DNA from: Rhodanobacter glycinis | GTDB lineage: Bacteria > Pseudomonadota > Gammaproteobacteria > Xanthomonadales > Rhodanobacteraceae | DNA length: 64,000 bases | Assembly (NCBI RefSeq): GCF_900114325.1 | Contig: NZ_FOSR01000010.1 | Span: 45,720-109,719, forward strand | Direction: 5' to 3' | Shown here: piece after piece, positions 57,217 to 64,000 of the stretch | Numbering within the stretch: position 1 is the first letter of the stretch | Layout: the number at the start of each line of letters is the position of its first letter | Made by a program: the position numbers and the translations under genes | Notes under the pieces: model-generated | The model's input: only the letters and a program-made list of their open reading frames with translations | Told to the model about the DNA's origin: nothing | Databases searched by the model: none

Positions 57217-58587
57217 TCAGCGCGAGAACCCGGGCAGCCCGTCCGGATGGTCCGGATCGAGCAGCCACTTGCCCCATACCGATGGATCGTTCGCCGTCTC
57301 GCGTTCGCCCGGCAACGGCAGCTTCGTGCCGCGGGCGATCGGCTGCACCAGGTGCGGCGTCACCATGATCACCAATTCCTTGTCCTGGCGGCTGTAGCGC
57401 AGGTCACGGAAGAACGCACCGATGATGGGAATGTCGCCCAGCAGCGGAATCTTGTTCACCTGCGAGGTGATGTTCTGGCTGATCAGTCCGCCGATGACGA
57501 AGGTTTCACCGTCGCCCAGTTCCACCGTGGTGTCGGCGCGGCGGGTGGTAATGGCCGGCACGCTCACGCCGTCGAGTTGCAGCGCGTTGGTGTAGTCCAG
57601 ATCGCTGGCTTCCGGCGCCACCTTCAGCGCAATACGGTTGGGGCCAAGCACCGTAGGCGTCACGGTCAGGCCGATGCCGAACTGCTTGTAGGTAATGGTG
57701 GTAGTGCCCAGTCCTTGCGGTTCGGGAATCGGCAGCTCGCCACCGGCGAGGAAGCTGGCGCTTTGACCGGACAAGGCCGTCAGCGTCGGTTCGGCCAATA
57801 TGCGGGCCATGCCGTCACCCTTGAGCAGGTTGATCTTGCTGCTCCACGAGTGCAGGCCGTTGGCGCTCTTGTGGCCCAGCACCAGGCCGAAGGCCGACGA
57901 AATCGCGCTGCCGGAATCGCTGCTGCTGCCGCTGGACGAGCTGCTGCCACTGGACGAGCTGGGTCCGCTGAAGCCGTAGCTGAAGCCGTTGTTGGTCGCG
58001 GAGAAGTTCAGGCCAACCTGATCCATCGCGGTCTTGTCGAGTTCCACGATCTTCACGTCCACCTGCACCACACCGCCGCTGGCCACGGTGGAGGTGTCGG
58101 TTACCGCGCCCTTGGCGCCGGCCGCATCCGCTGCGGCAACGCGGGCCTGTTCGTGATCCAGCAGGGTCGGCGTGCTGCCACTGAGCAGGGCGCTGCCGCC
58201 TTGTGCGGCGATATGCGTACCGGTGCCGTCCTGCAATTGCTGTTGCAGTGCGCCGCGGACGAGGATGGTCAGGCGTTGCGGTGAGCTGTCGCCACGACGC
58301 CACAGCAGCAGCGTGGTTTCGCCGGCATGCTTGCCTACCAGCAAGGCTTCGCGTCGCCCCTTGATACGCACCAGGTCCACCACCGACGGATCGGCGATGG
58401 CAATGCGCTCCAGGTTGCTCGGCAGATTCCATGGGCGCTGTTCGTGCGTCTGCAGAATCACGTCTGCGGCAGGTGCGGCGGCAGCGATGGGTGCGAGCAG
58501 GGCCGTCAGTGCGGCCGCACCAACGAGAATGCGCAAGCGCGGAAGCCGCCGTGCCAGGAAAGCCATGGTGAGTGTCCGTTGCGTCAT
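57217..58587 (-). CDS. cpaC: Outer-membrane secretin CpaC/RcpA
   Basis: Secretin ring through which the Flp pilus leaves the cell. The 456-residue precursor has a signal peptide (about 1-38), a BON-like/N-terminal domain (NLERIAIADPSVVDLVRIKG, GETTLLLW) and a C-terminal secretin domain with the signature ELGDGETFVIGGLI and VPLLGDIPIIGAFF-like IPLLGDIPIIGAFFRD. A Ser/Gly-rich linker (about 200-225) is inserted before the secretin core. Overlaps cpaB by four bases. Confidence 0.94.
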   Translation of the reverse strand: MTQRTLTMAFLARRLPRLRILVGAAALTALLAPIAAAAPAADVILQTHEQRPWNLPSNLERIAIADPSVVDLVRIKGRREALLVGKHAGETTLLLWRRGDSSPQRLTILVRGALQQQLQDGTGTHIAAQGGSALLSGSTPTLLDHEQARVAAADAAGAKGAVTDTSTVASGGVVQVDVKIVELDKTAMDQVGLNFSATNNGFSYGFSGPSSSSGSSSSSGSSSDSGSAISSAFGLVLGHKSANGLHSWSSKINLLKGDGMARILAEPTLTALSGQSASFLAGGELPIPEPQGLGTTTITYKQFGIGLTVTPTVLGPNRIALKVAPEASDLDYTNALQLDGVSVPAITTRRADTTVELGDGETFVIGGLISQNITSQVNKIPLLGDIPIIGAFFRDLRYSRQDKELVIMVTPHLVQPIARGTKLPLPGERETANDPSVWGKWLLDPDHPDGLPGFSR

Positions 58588-59573
58588 AGCGAATGGGCCT
58601 GTGTGCCGCGGATGATTTCAATGCGCGGGGCGCGCCGCACGGCGTGTACCTCGCGCGGCGGCGTGGCATGGGCACGGCCGGCGAGCCCGGCGCCATCGAT
58701 GCCGGCGTAGGCCTGGTTTTCCGGGTCGTCCAGCGCATGGCGCTGCTCGGGCGTAAGCCTGGCTGCCGCCGCCAGTACGCGACGCGGCGGCGGGAACAGC
58801 GAGCTGTCCGGCTTGCCGGTGTCTTCGGGGTGGCGCAGTGCCAACGACAGCTTGCCGTCCTGCGTGCCCAGCAGCAGCTGGTCCACTTCATTCACCGGCA
58901 CGGCCAATACGGCGGTGTGCGGCGGTGGTGGCGGATTGCCGGTGGTCTTGGCCTTGTCGCTGGCGCTGGCGGTATCCGCGGCCGTCTTCGGCTGCGGCAG
59001 GTTGTGGCTGCCGTAGGCCAGCACGCGCAGGCGCGACAGCAGCAGGCGCGTCTGCGTGGTTTCCTTCTTCTCGCCATAACCGCCGGCGGCGTTCGGCTTC
59101 AGGCTGAGGAAGACGTCCACGTAGTCGCCTGGCAACACGCGATTGCCGGCAGCAGTGAGCTCGTCCACCGGCACGGCCAGCGCGCGTTCGCCGGGTTTCA
59201 GTTCCATCGCCACACCATGTGCGAGCAGGTTGGCGGTGATCGATATGTTGGCGGGAATGTCCACCAGCGGGATGTCACCGGCCACCGCATCGACGGAGGT
59301 GTAACTGTCCGGCGGCACCTGGGTTTGCGGCACGGAAACCAGATGCAGGGCTGATGCCGCGATCGGCTGACCGGCTGGCAGTGCGCTATTCGCCGCCACG
59401 ACCGAGGCCATGGCCACTTGCGCGGCATCGCTGTGAGTCGTGGCCGCAGCATTGCCATTGGCTTGCGCAACGGTCGACCGCGAAGCGTGGCGGCCGAGCG
59501 TGAACGCTGCGATGGCAAGCACCACGGCAACCACGACCAGCAACAGTGCGGCGATGCGGGTGAATTTCTGCAT
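58584..59573 (-). CDS. cpaB: Flp pilus assembly protein CpaB/RcpC
   Basis: Periplasmic protein with an N-terminal anchor (about 8-27) and a SAF domain (about 65-130: LPAGQPIAASALHLVSVPQT, then GERALAVPVDELTAAGNRVLPGDYVDV), thought to link the secretin to peptidoglycan. The 329-residue protein has the RcpC/CpaB layout. Its C-terminal 60 residues are less conserved. It begins 31 bp after the TadE-like gene. Confidence 0.9.
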   Translation of the reverse strand: MQKFTRIAALLLVVVAVVLAIAAFTLGRHASRSTVAQANGNAAATTHSDAAQVAMASVVAANSALPAGQPIAASALHLVSVPQTQVPPDSYTSVDAVAGDIPLVDIPANISITANLLAHGVAMELKPGERALAVPVDELTAAGNRVLPGDYVDVFLSLKPNAAGGYGEKKETTQTRLLLSRLRVLAYGSHNLPQPKTAADTASASDKAKTTGNPPPPPHTAVLAVPVNEVDQLLLGTQDGKLSLALRHPEDTGKPDSSLFPPPRRVLAAAARLTPEQRHALDDPENQAYAGIDGAGLAGRAHATPPREVHAVRRAPRIEIIRGTQAHSL

Positions 59574-59604
59574 CGTGAATCTCCTTTGCTAAAGGCGTTG
59601 GCCT

Positions 59605-60165
59605 TCAGCTCCCCTGGTTGTTGTAGATCTGGATGGTGGCCGAGCTCTCAAGTTTCCCTTTTGTAAACCATCCGTAGAGAGTTCCTGTTCCAAGAACCAA
59701 CGGACTGTTTTCGTAGTTGTACGTGGTTGTCACCATCACGCAGGAGGTGGCTCCAGTAGCAACAGTGCAGGAGGAGTTATCGGCGGTGATTGTTGCCGTT
59801 GCGCTGTTCGAGCTGATGCTGCTCGATGCACACGATGATGGCGTAGGTGTACCACCGGAGTTCGCCACTTCGAAGATCCAATTCATGTCGTTCAGTGCGG
59901 CGCTGCAAGCGTCTGTCAGGTTGCCGTTGCTTGCACTCGAGTTGTAATGCAGGGCGGCGCGCGCGCCATCGGCGGCGGCCAACGTCAGCGATTGTTTGGC
60001 GGCAAAAACCAGTACGCCGGAAAACGTGAGCAGAAGCAGTGGCAATAGGCCGAACAGGAACACCAGCGCGAACTCGATCGCCACTACGCCACGCTGCCCC
60101 TGTCGATTGCGGCAAGACATATGGCGCAACGGAAGCGGAGAAGACATGACGGTTGTGGTGTTCAT
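59605..60165 (-). CDS. tadE: TadE-like pseudopilin
   Basis: A 186-residue minor pilin of the Tad system. It has a prepilin-type leader ending RQGQRG at 21-26, then VVAIEFALVFLFGLLPLLLL: Gly-1 and Glu+5 fit processing by the TadV peptidase. The rest is Ser/Thr/Asn-rich with four cysteines that could form disulfides. G+C falls below that of the flanking cpa genes, as in tadG. Starts 5 bp after the tadV stop; later in-frame ATGs (such as MSCRNRQ) are possible starts. Confidence 0.87.
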   Translation of the reverse strand: MNTTTVMSSPLPLRHMSCRNRQGQRGVVAIEFALVFLFGLLPLLLLTFSGVLVFAAKQSLTLAAADGARAALHYNSSASNGNLTDACSAALNDMNWIFEVANSGGTPTPSSCASSSISSNSATATITADNSSCTVATGATSCVMVTTTYNYENSPLVLGTGTLYGWFTKGKLESSATIQIYNNQGS

Positions 60166-60170
60166 GGTGT

Positions 60171-60704
60171 TCACCAGTGCATCAGTTCCGGATTGAATAC
60201 GGTGATGAGTGCGCCTACGCCGAGCCATGCGGCGTAGGGCAATCCTTTGCGACCTTGCCGAGTTTTGCCGAGATGTTGCCCCACAGGTGACGCGGCAATC
60301 CATGTTTGTACGATGTTCCAGCCGGGAGCGGTTCGACTCAGCAGGTGCCGCGATAGCAGGATGGCAACGGTGTGAATTCCTGCAATAACGCTAGCGATGA
60401 TCCAGATTGGTAGAAGTGCTTTTGCGCCCAGTAAAAAACCCAGCACGGCGAAAAATTTTACGTCGCCAGCTCCCATCCACCCAAATAGATGAATAGGCAA
60501 AAGAACTGCTAGGCCTATCAACAATCCGAACAGGGCGGGCCATGGAGGTCCGCCCTTGCCCTGCATCCAGATCATGACGATCAACCCTGCCCCGAATATC
60601 AGTGCTGCGATTAACCCCACGTTTGGCACGCGCCGAGCATAAAGGTCACTGACGATAACCAATACGCTTAGGGCTACAGCCACTGCCGGTAGAAGGTTAG
60701 ACAA
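60171..60704 (-). CDS. tadV: Prepilin peptidase TadV/CpaA
   Basis: Inner-membrane aspartyl peptidase (A24) that trims Flp and the TadE/G pseudopilins. The 177-residue protein has the catalytic aspartates Asp20 (VSDLYARRVPN) and Asp81 (GAGDVKFF) and several hydrophobic helices. It lacks the N-methylation domain, as usual for this short class. G+C is again lower than in the cpa genes. It starts 49 bp after flp. Confidence 0.94.
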   Translation of the reverse strand: MSNLLPAVAVALSVLVIVSDLYARRVPNVGLIAALIFGAGLIVMIWMQGKGGPPWPALFGLLIGLAVLLPIHLFGWMGAGDVKFFAVLGFLLGAKALLPIWIIASVIAGIHTVAILLSRHLLSRTAPGWNIVQTWIAASPVGQHLGKTRQGRKGLPYAAWLGVGALITVFNPELMHW

Positions 60705-60753
60705 TCGAGAGCCTCTGTTTGCATCCGTGTTGCCGAGTTGAAAGTTGACGGCG

Positions 60754-60936
60754 TCAGGCGGGGGTAACTGCAGCGGATACCTTGCTGAGCAGGCTTGTCA
60801 GAATTGATCCCAAGCCTGTTGACGAGTTTGTAAAGACTGCGACGATAATCACTGCAACAATCGCCGCCAAAACCCCGTACTCCAACGCCGTAACCCCATC
60901 TTCCTCGGTCAGGAACTTGCGAATGGACATGTTCAT
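60754..60936 (-). CDS. flp: Flp/Fap major pilin
   Basis: Major subunit of the Tad pilus. The 60-residue prepilin has a short leader (MNMSIRKFLTEEDG) with cleavage after Gly14, mature start VTALEYG with Glu+5 and the adjacent Tyr that define Flp pilins, and one hydrophobic helix. GGAG lies eight bases before the ATG at 60936, giving a firm start. First gene of the tad operon; a 504-bp upstream region separates it from a divergent AraC regulator. Confidence 0.96.
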   Translation of the reverse strand: MNMSIRKFLTEEDGVTALEYGVLAAIVAVIIVAVFTNSSTGLGSILTSLLSKVSAAVTPA

Positions 60937-61440
60937 TTTTGTATCTCCTTGGAGCCCCGTGACTCCACACAGTTGATATATCCGTTGCCATCCTTCATGG
61001 ATGACTGCACGGTTTGTCCGCGATGGCTTATCGCGGAATGGCCCGCCCGGGCCGGGATGGTGTCGCGTGAACGACGCCACCGGATACGTGAGATCCGAAC
61101 AGGGTGATGCATAACGCATGCCGAAATGCAAGCGCATGCGAAGCAGTGTTTGTGTGGAGGTTCTGGACGGCTGAATGACTTCCAGCCGAAGGCATCGTCG
61201 CGTTGCCGCGCGATGCCGGAAGTCCCTTGATCGGCGCGCAGGCCGTGGTGTGTGTCGCTTCCATCGTGTTTCCCCCTGATCACCTTGGCCACTCAGTGCC
61301 GCGGTGGGTCTCGACCACAGTGTCTCCTACGGAATAGCGACGTGCTGCACAAAAACGGCACGGTTTCCATGTGGAAAACGCGCGTTGCGTCACATTTTGA
61401 CCCCGGGTGTTGGGTACGCATGGCGGTCTGTGTATGCTAG
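60937..61440. other. Divergent control region between flp and the AraC gene
   Basis: 504 bp, G+C lower than the surrounding genes. It contains two hairpins in the flp leader direction: CGGCTG..CAGCCG (near 61170-61190) and a strong GGCATCG..CGATGCC (61191-61217) with CGCG/CGCG inside. A 78-codon frame on the minus strand (61028-61264) has AGGGGGA before its ATG, but no family resemblance; it may be a leader peptide or chance. The AraC promoter is at the right edge. I could not place the flp promoter. Confidence 0.45.
61410..61438 (+). promoter_or_regulatory. Probable promoter of the AraC-type regulator
   Basis: TTGGGT (61410-61415), 17-base spacer, TATGCT (61433-61438). Transcription would begin near 61445, after the ATG at 61441, which supports a downstream translation start (61483 or 61561). 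Confidence 0.5.
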
Positions 61441-61482
61441 ATGCCGAAAACGTGCATATGTGATGCGTGCATACAGGCTCTA

Positions 61483-62556
61483 ATGGAAGCAGCGGCAGGA
61501 TCGCGGTCATGGGTGGACTTCCCATGGCATGTCGTCGTCACAGGGGGAGTTTCACGGATCATGGCAGTCGGAAGCGGGGAAGACACACCATCGTGCGATC
61601 TGGTTTCCCTGAGCGGCGCCTTGCGTGTGTGCGATATGGAGATGGTGCTGCTGGATGCGCGAGGGCCGCATGCCACCGTGGATTCGCGGGTGGCCAACGA
61701 GGCGATCTATTGCAGCGGCGAAACCGATTTCCCTTTCCGTGGCCGCTTCGTGCTGCCGGTCGACTGGTGCCTGCTCGGGCATATCCATCACACGCCCGAG
61801 GGCAGTTGGTGTCACGGCACCGAGCTGCGTTCCGGCATGTCGTTCACGGTGATGCCCGAGGGCATCAGCGAATTCATGTTGCGCGCGGGCAGCCAGCTCA
61901 GCGTAGTGTTGGTGCCACTGGAGCAGTTGCGACGCAAGTTCGCGGAAATGGAGCCGCTGCAGGGCGAGATTCCTTCGCGGCTGCTGTCACTGTTTCATCT
62001 GAACGATACGTTGGCGGCGTCGGAATTGCGTCAGCAGTTCACCCATATCCGCGAGCGGTTGATCGGTCGCCGCGAGGCTTCCGACGGTGAGGCCATGCAG
62101 GGCCAGGACCTGGATGCGCTGGTGGAACGACACCTGCTGGCGGGCCTGTCGGCACGCGCGGAGGATCGCCCGCAATGCACGCGCGGACGGCGCACGCATT
62201 ACCTGATCGTGCAGCGTGCCGAGCAATTCATGCGCGCGAACATGCGCCAGGATATTTACATCACCGAGATGTGCAATGCGGCCGGCGTGAGCGAGCGTGC
62301 ATTGCGTTACGCGTTCGACGACTTGCTGGGGTTGTCGCCGAACCGTTATCTATCGATGCTGCGGCTGTGCACGGCCTGCCGCAGCCTGTCGCTGTCCGAC
62401 GCCAGCCGGCGCTCGGTGAAGTCCGTGGCGTTGAGTTGCGGCTTGTGGGATCTGTCGCGCTTTGCCGATCACTATCGCCGCGTCTTCGGCGAATTGCCGC
62501 GCGACACGCTGATGCGTGCGCCGAGCATGGAATCCGCGCAGGCCACCGCTTCCTGA
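61483..62556 (+). CDS. AraC-family regulator (EutR-like) next to the tad locus
   Basis: A 357-residue regulator with an unrecognised N-terminal half (about 1-240, cupin-like in part: WCLLGHIHHTPEGSW, GMSFTVMPEGISEFML) and a C-terminal AraC HTH (about 255-345: IYITEMCNAAGVSERALRYA, SVKSVALSCGLWDLSRFADH). The C-terminal half resembles EutR-type regulators. Candidate starts are ATG 61441, 61483 and 61561; the putative promoter puts the transcript start after 61441, and codons before 61483 are untypical (ATA, TGT, CTA). It lies between flp and the ESPR protein gene, so either may be its target. Ligand unknown. Confidence 0.85.
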   Translation: MEAAAGSRSWVDFPWHVVVTGGVSRIMAVGSGEDTPSCDLVSLSGALRVCDMEMVLLDARGPHATVDSRVANEAIYCSGETDFPFRGRFVLPVDWCLLGHIHHTPEGSWCHGTELRSGMSFTVMPEGISEFMLRAGSQLSVVLVPLEQLRRKFAEMEPLQGEIPSRLLSLFHLNDTLAASELRQQFTHIRERLIGRREASDGEAMQGQDLDALVERHLLAGLSARAEDRPQCTRGRRTHYLIVQRAEQFMRANMRQDIYITEMCNAAGVSERALRYAFDDLLGLSPNRYLSMLRLCTACRSLSLSDASRRSVKSVALSCGLWDLSRFADHYRRVFGELPRDTLMRAPSMESAQATAS

Positions 62557-62612
62557 GCGCCAGCGCAAGGCTCTCCCGGCAGTATGCCTTCCCCCGTGTG
62601 GTCGATGTTTTG

Positions 62613-62683
62613 GTAGGAGCCCGCTCGCGGGCGATGCTTTTCGCGGAAGGGCGATAAGGCATCGTCCGCGAGCGGGCTCCTGC
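62613..62683. repeat. GTAGGAG-type REP palindrome, copy 4 (variant)
   Basis: GTAGGAGCCCGCTCGCGGGC at the left against complementary GTCCGCGAGCGGGCTCCTGC at the right, with GATGC..GCATC inside. Same GTAGGAGC start as copies 1-3 but with CCGCTCGCGG in place of GCACCCTGTGC, so a sister subfamily. 57 bases after the AraC stop. Confidence 0.88.
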
Positions 62684-62718
62684 GAGAGCGGGGCGCCCGT
62701 TTCGGCTGTTGATGTGCG

Positions 62719-62757
62719 CTGGGCATGGAGTCCATGCAGGCTTCCGCTTCCTGAGAT
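62719..62757 (+). pseudogene. Duplicated 3' end of the AraC gene
   Basis: The segment GCATGGAGTCCATGCAGGCT + TCCGCTTCCTGA matches the last codons of the regulator (GCATGGAATCCGCGCAGGCC + ACCGCTTCCTGA near 62526-62556) with five or so changes; the encoded ends are MESMQASAS-stop and MESAQATAS-stop. The copies flank REP copy 4. It is a remnant of a tandem duplicate or a repeat-mediated duplication. Confidence 0.6.
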
Positions 62758-62856
62758 GCCCTTGTGGCGCGCAGCACCGACAAAGTGAGGTGGCTGACAC
62801 TTATATATGTATCAGTCTGTGCGCCTGTTGGCATGAATGAGCCTGATTTCCCCGTA

Positions 62857-62933
62857 TTTGCCGCTTTTGTGCATGTACTTGCCGGATTCGCGCCATGTCT
62901 TGCCGTATTCGCATAGGGGCATGCCGGTTCAGC
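62857..62933 (+). promoter_or_regulatory. Four direct repeats with exact 21-bp period
   Basis: Starts at 62857 (TTTGCCGCTTTTGT), 62878 (CTTGCCGGATTCGC), 62899 (CTTGCCGTATTCGC) and 62920 (CATGCCGGTTCAGC); the middle two agree in 13 of 14 bases, the outer two in about 10. A 21-bp direct-repeat period (two helical turns) is the half-site spacing of AraC-type operators such as araI1-I2. It is 138 bp before the ESPR gene and downstream of an AraC-type gene. Confidence 0.65.
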
Positions 62934-63071
62934 GTATTGGCCGTATGGACGTCCGGGTCTAATGATCCCCGGAGCACCTGCATAGAGCGCAGATGCATTT
63001 ACGTCCGTTCGAGTGTTGACCTGCAGTGAGGCATCAGCAGATGCCGGTAGCAGGCCAAGGGGGTAACAACC

Positions 63072-64000
63072 ATGAACCACATCTATCGCCTTGTCTGGTG
63101 CAAGTCCCTCAATGCCCTGGTGGTCGCCTCGGAGCTGTCGTCGCGGCAACATGGAGGCGTTTCCGCCTCGTCGCGCAGCGGCAAGACCGCGAAGCTGCTG
63201 TCGATCGCGCTGTTGGGCATGGGTGGCTTCATCTATGCAACCGGCGCATTCGCGCAGTCCACGGGCAACGCCAAGCTGGATGACCTGCAGTCGCTGGTGA
63301 GCAAGTACGACGCGCCGCTGGTCGGTGCGACTTCCAGCGGCACCGTGCAGGCGGTTGTCGGCGCACCGGTGACGGTGGTGAAGCAGACGCTTTCCAGTTT
63401 GCCTGTGGGCAGCACGCTCGGGCAGGTTGGGCAGGTGGTGAAGTCGACGCTGGCTTCGGTGCCGCCGGTGCATGCCGGTGCTCATCTGTCGACGCCTGTT
63501 GCCCATGTGCATGCGGGCGTAAGGATCAATCATCACGGCGTGGCCATCGGGGCCGGTGTACATACCAGCTCGCTGGCCAGCGCAGTTGCCAGCGTAACGA
63601 ACCAGGCTTCCGGTTTGCCGGTGGCCGGAAAAGTGCTGTCCGGTGTGGGTGGTGTGGTGAACACGGTGGCAGCGGCGGTTCCGCCGTTGCATCTGGGTGT
63701 TGGCGTGACGGTGGGTGCGCCTTCGGCGACGGAGCCGATGGTGGCGGATCGCCAGCGCTATGACTCCCATGTTTCCAGTCAGGCGCGTGCGCTGGGTATC
63801 GCCGATGGCAATGGCGGCGGCCTGCCGACCCAGGTCATCGACGGCGTGGTCGCCAACGTGGCGAAAGTCCCGGTGGTGGGTCCGATCGTGGGTCAGGTGG
63901 GCGGTGCATTGACGTCCGTGGCATCGGGCGCCGGCAATCCCGCGGGTGCGCTGGGTAACGTGGTCGGCACGGTGACGGGTGCGACCTCGCAGATTCCGGT
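63072..64000 (+). CDS. ESPR-type secreted surface protein, 3' end beyond the window
   Basis: An open frame of 309 codons runs from ATG 63072 off the window end. The N-terminus MNHIYRLVWCKSLNALVVAS fits the extended signal peptide region of type V-secreted adhesins and related surface proteins, followed by a basic stretch, a hydrophobic core and a cleavage site after GAFA (residue 61). The mature part is Val/Gly/Ala/Ser-rich with loosely repeated units (LPVGSTLGQVGQVVKSTL, LPVAGKVLSGVGGVVNTV, VPVVGPIVGQVGGALTSV), no cysteine and few aromatics. AAGGGGG precedes the start. The secretion domain, if any, would be C-terminal and is not visible. Probably an adhesin or matrix protein. Confidence 0.82.
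   Translation, partial: MNHIYRLVWCKSLNALVVASELSSRQHGGVSASSRSGKTAKLLSIALLGMGGFIYATGAFAQSTGNAKLDDLQSLVSKYDAPLVGATSSGTVQAVVGAPVTVVKQTLSSLPVGSTLGQVGQVVKSTLASVPPVHAGAHLSTPVAHVHAGVRINHHGVAIGAGVHTSSLASAVASVTNQASGLPVAGKVLSGVGGVVNTVAAAVPPLHLGVGVTVGAPSATEPMVADRQRYDSHVSSQARALGIADGNGGGLPTQVIDGVVANVAKVPVVGPIVGQVGGALTSVASGAGNPAGALGNVVGTVTGATSQIP

Larger units (their letters stand above)
62557..63071 (+). other. 515-bp regulatory region between the AraC gene and the ESPR gene
   Basis: Holds, in order: REP palindrome copy 4 (62613-62683), a second copy of the AraC gene's 3' end (62719-62757), an A/T-rich imperfect palindrome CTGACAC..GTATCAG around TTATATAT (62794-62815), and the 21-bp direct repeats (62857-62933). 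The last 138 bases before the ESPR start have no recognised element apart from the ribosome binding site AAGGGGG. Confidence 0.6.

Noticed and set aside
62857..62933. 21-bp repeats considered as a CRISPR array or replication iterons
   Set aside because: Units are contiguous with no unique spacers, and no cas or rep gene is near; the position suits an operator better.
62472..63770. 432-codon minus-strand frame across the AraC 3' end, the repeats and the ESPR gene
   Set aside because: It runs antisense to two supported genes, through a REP palindrome, and its heptad-like peptides are just the 21-bp repeats translated. No family resemblance.

Overview
The window is 64 kb of GC-rich chromosome (roughly two thirds G+C in most genes) from a gammaproteobacterium of the Xanthomonadales, most likely Rhodanobacteraceae (Rhodanobacter/Dyella/Frateuria group). 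This is inferred from gene order (a complete dcw cluster, then lpxC - dciA - M23 peptidase - secA; lptD-surA-pdxA-rsmA-apaG-apaH), from the protein types, and from GTAGGAG-type REP palindromes. No species can be named from the sequence alone.

Layout. 1-2.7 kb: the 3' end of a TPR-GGDEF diguanylate cyclase and a nucleoside symporter. 2.8-6.7 kb: a family-4-like uracil-DNA glycosylase, yraN, the lipoprotein lpoA (activator of a peptidoglycan synthase) and, divergently, rsmI. 6.8-7.2 kb: RNase P RNA. 7.4-23 kb: the division and cell-wall (dcw) cluster mraZ-rsmH-ftsL-ftsI-murE-murF-mraY-ftsW-murG-murC-ddlB-ftsQ-ftsA-ftsZ, nearly all with stop/start overlaps, behind a sigma-70 promoter and a four-repeat MraZ operator. 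23.4-29 kb: lpxC, dciA (opposite strand), an M23/LytM-type envelope peptidase and secA. 29-37.3 kb (minus strand): a SAM methyltransferase, then the operon lptD-surA-pdxA-rsmA-apaG-apaH for outer-membrane biogenesis, PLP synthesis and rRNA methylation.

37.4-47.9 kb is a housekeeping mixture: msrB; a B12 module (btuM-like transporter and PduO-type adenosyltransferase) with an HDAC-family deacylase; ubiH-ubiI; a secreted dienelactone hydrolase; ispB; an MFS exporter; ssb; and an AraC regulator. 48.3-61 kb is mainly a complete Tad/Flp type IVc pilus locus on the minus strand: flp-tadV-tadE-cpaB-cpaC-tadZ-cpaF-tadB-tadC-tadD-DUF3613-tadG, preceded at the low-coordinate end by a DUF2968 lipoprotein gene. 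A divergent AraC-type regulator follows, then a gene running off the window that encodes a surface protein with an extended signal peptide (ESPR). Together the last 15 kb looks like an adhesion/surface-colonisation region.

Most distinctive are the intergenic elements. (i) A purine-rich inverted repeat (GAGTGAG...) occurs three times, each copy overlapping a stop codon, so that it encodes the last residues of RsmI, a methyltransferase and PdxA. (ii) Four direct repeats with an exact 21-bp period lie upstream of the ESPR gene, the spacing of AraC-type operators. (iii) GTAGGAGCG palindromes occur four times. (iv) A CCTCTCCCC-type element is present singly, as a 148-bp tandem duplication, and translated in frame as the N-terminus of tadD. 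No tRNA, transposase, CRISPR array or prophage gene was seen.
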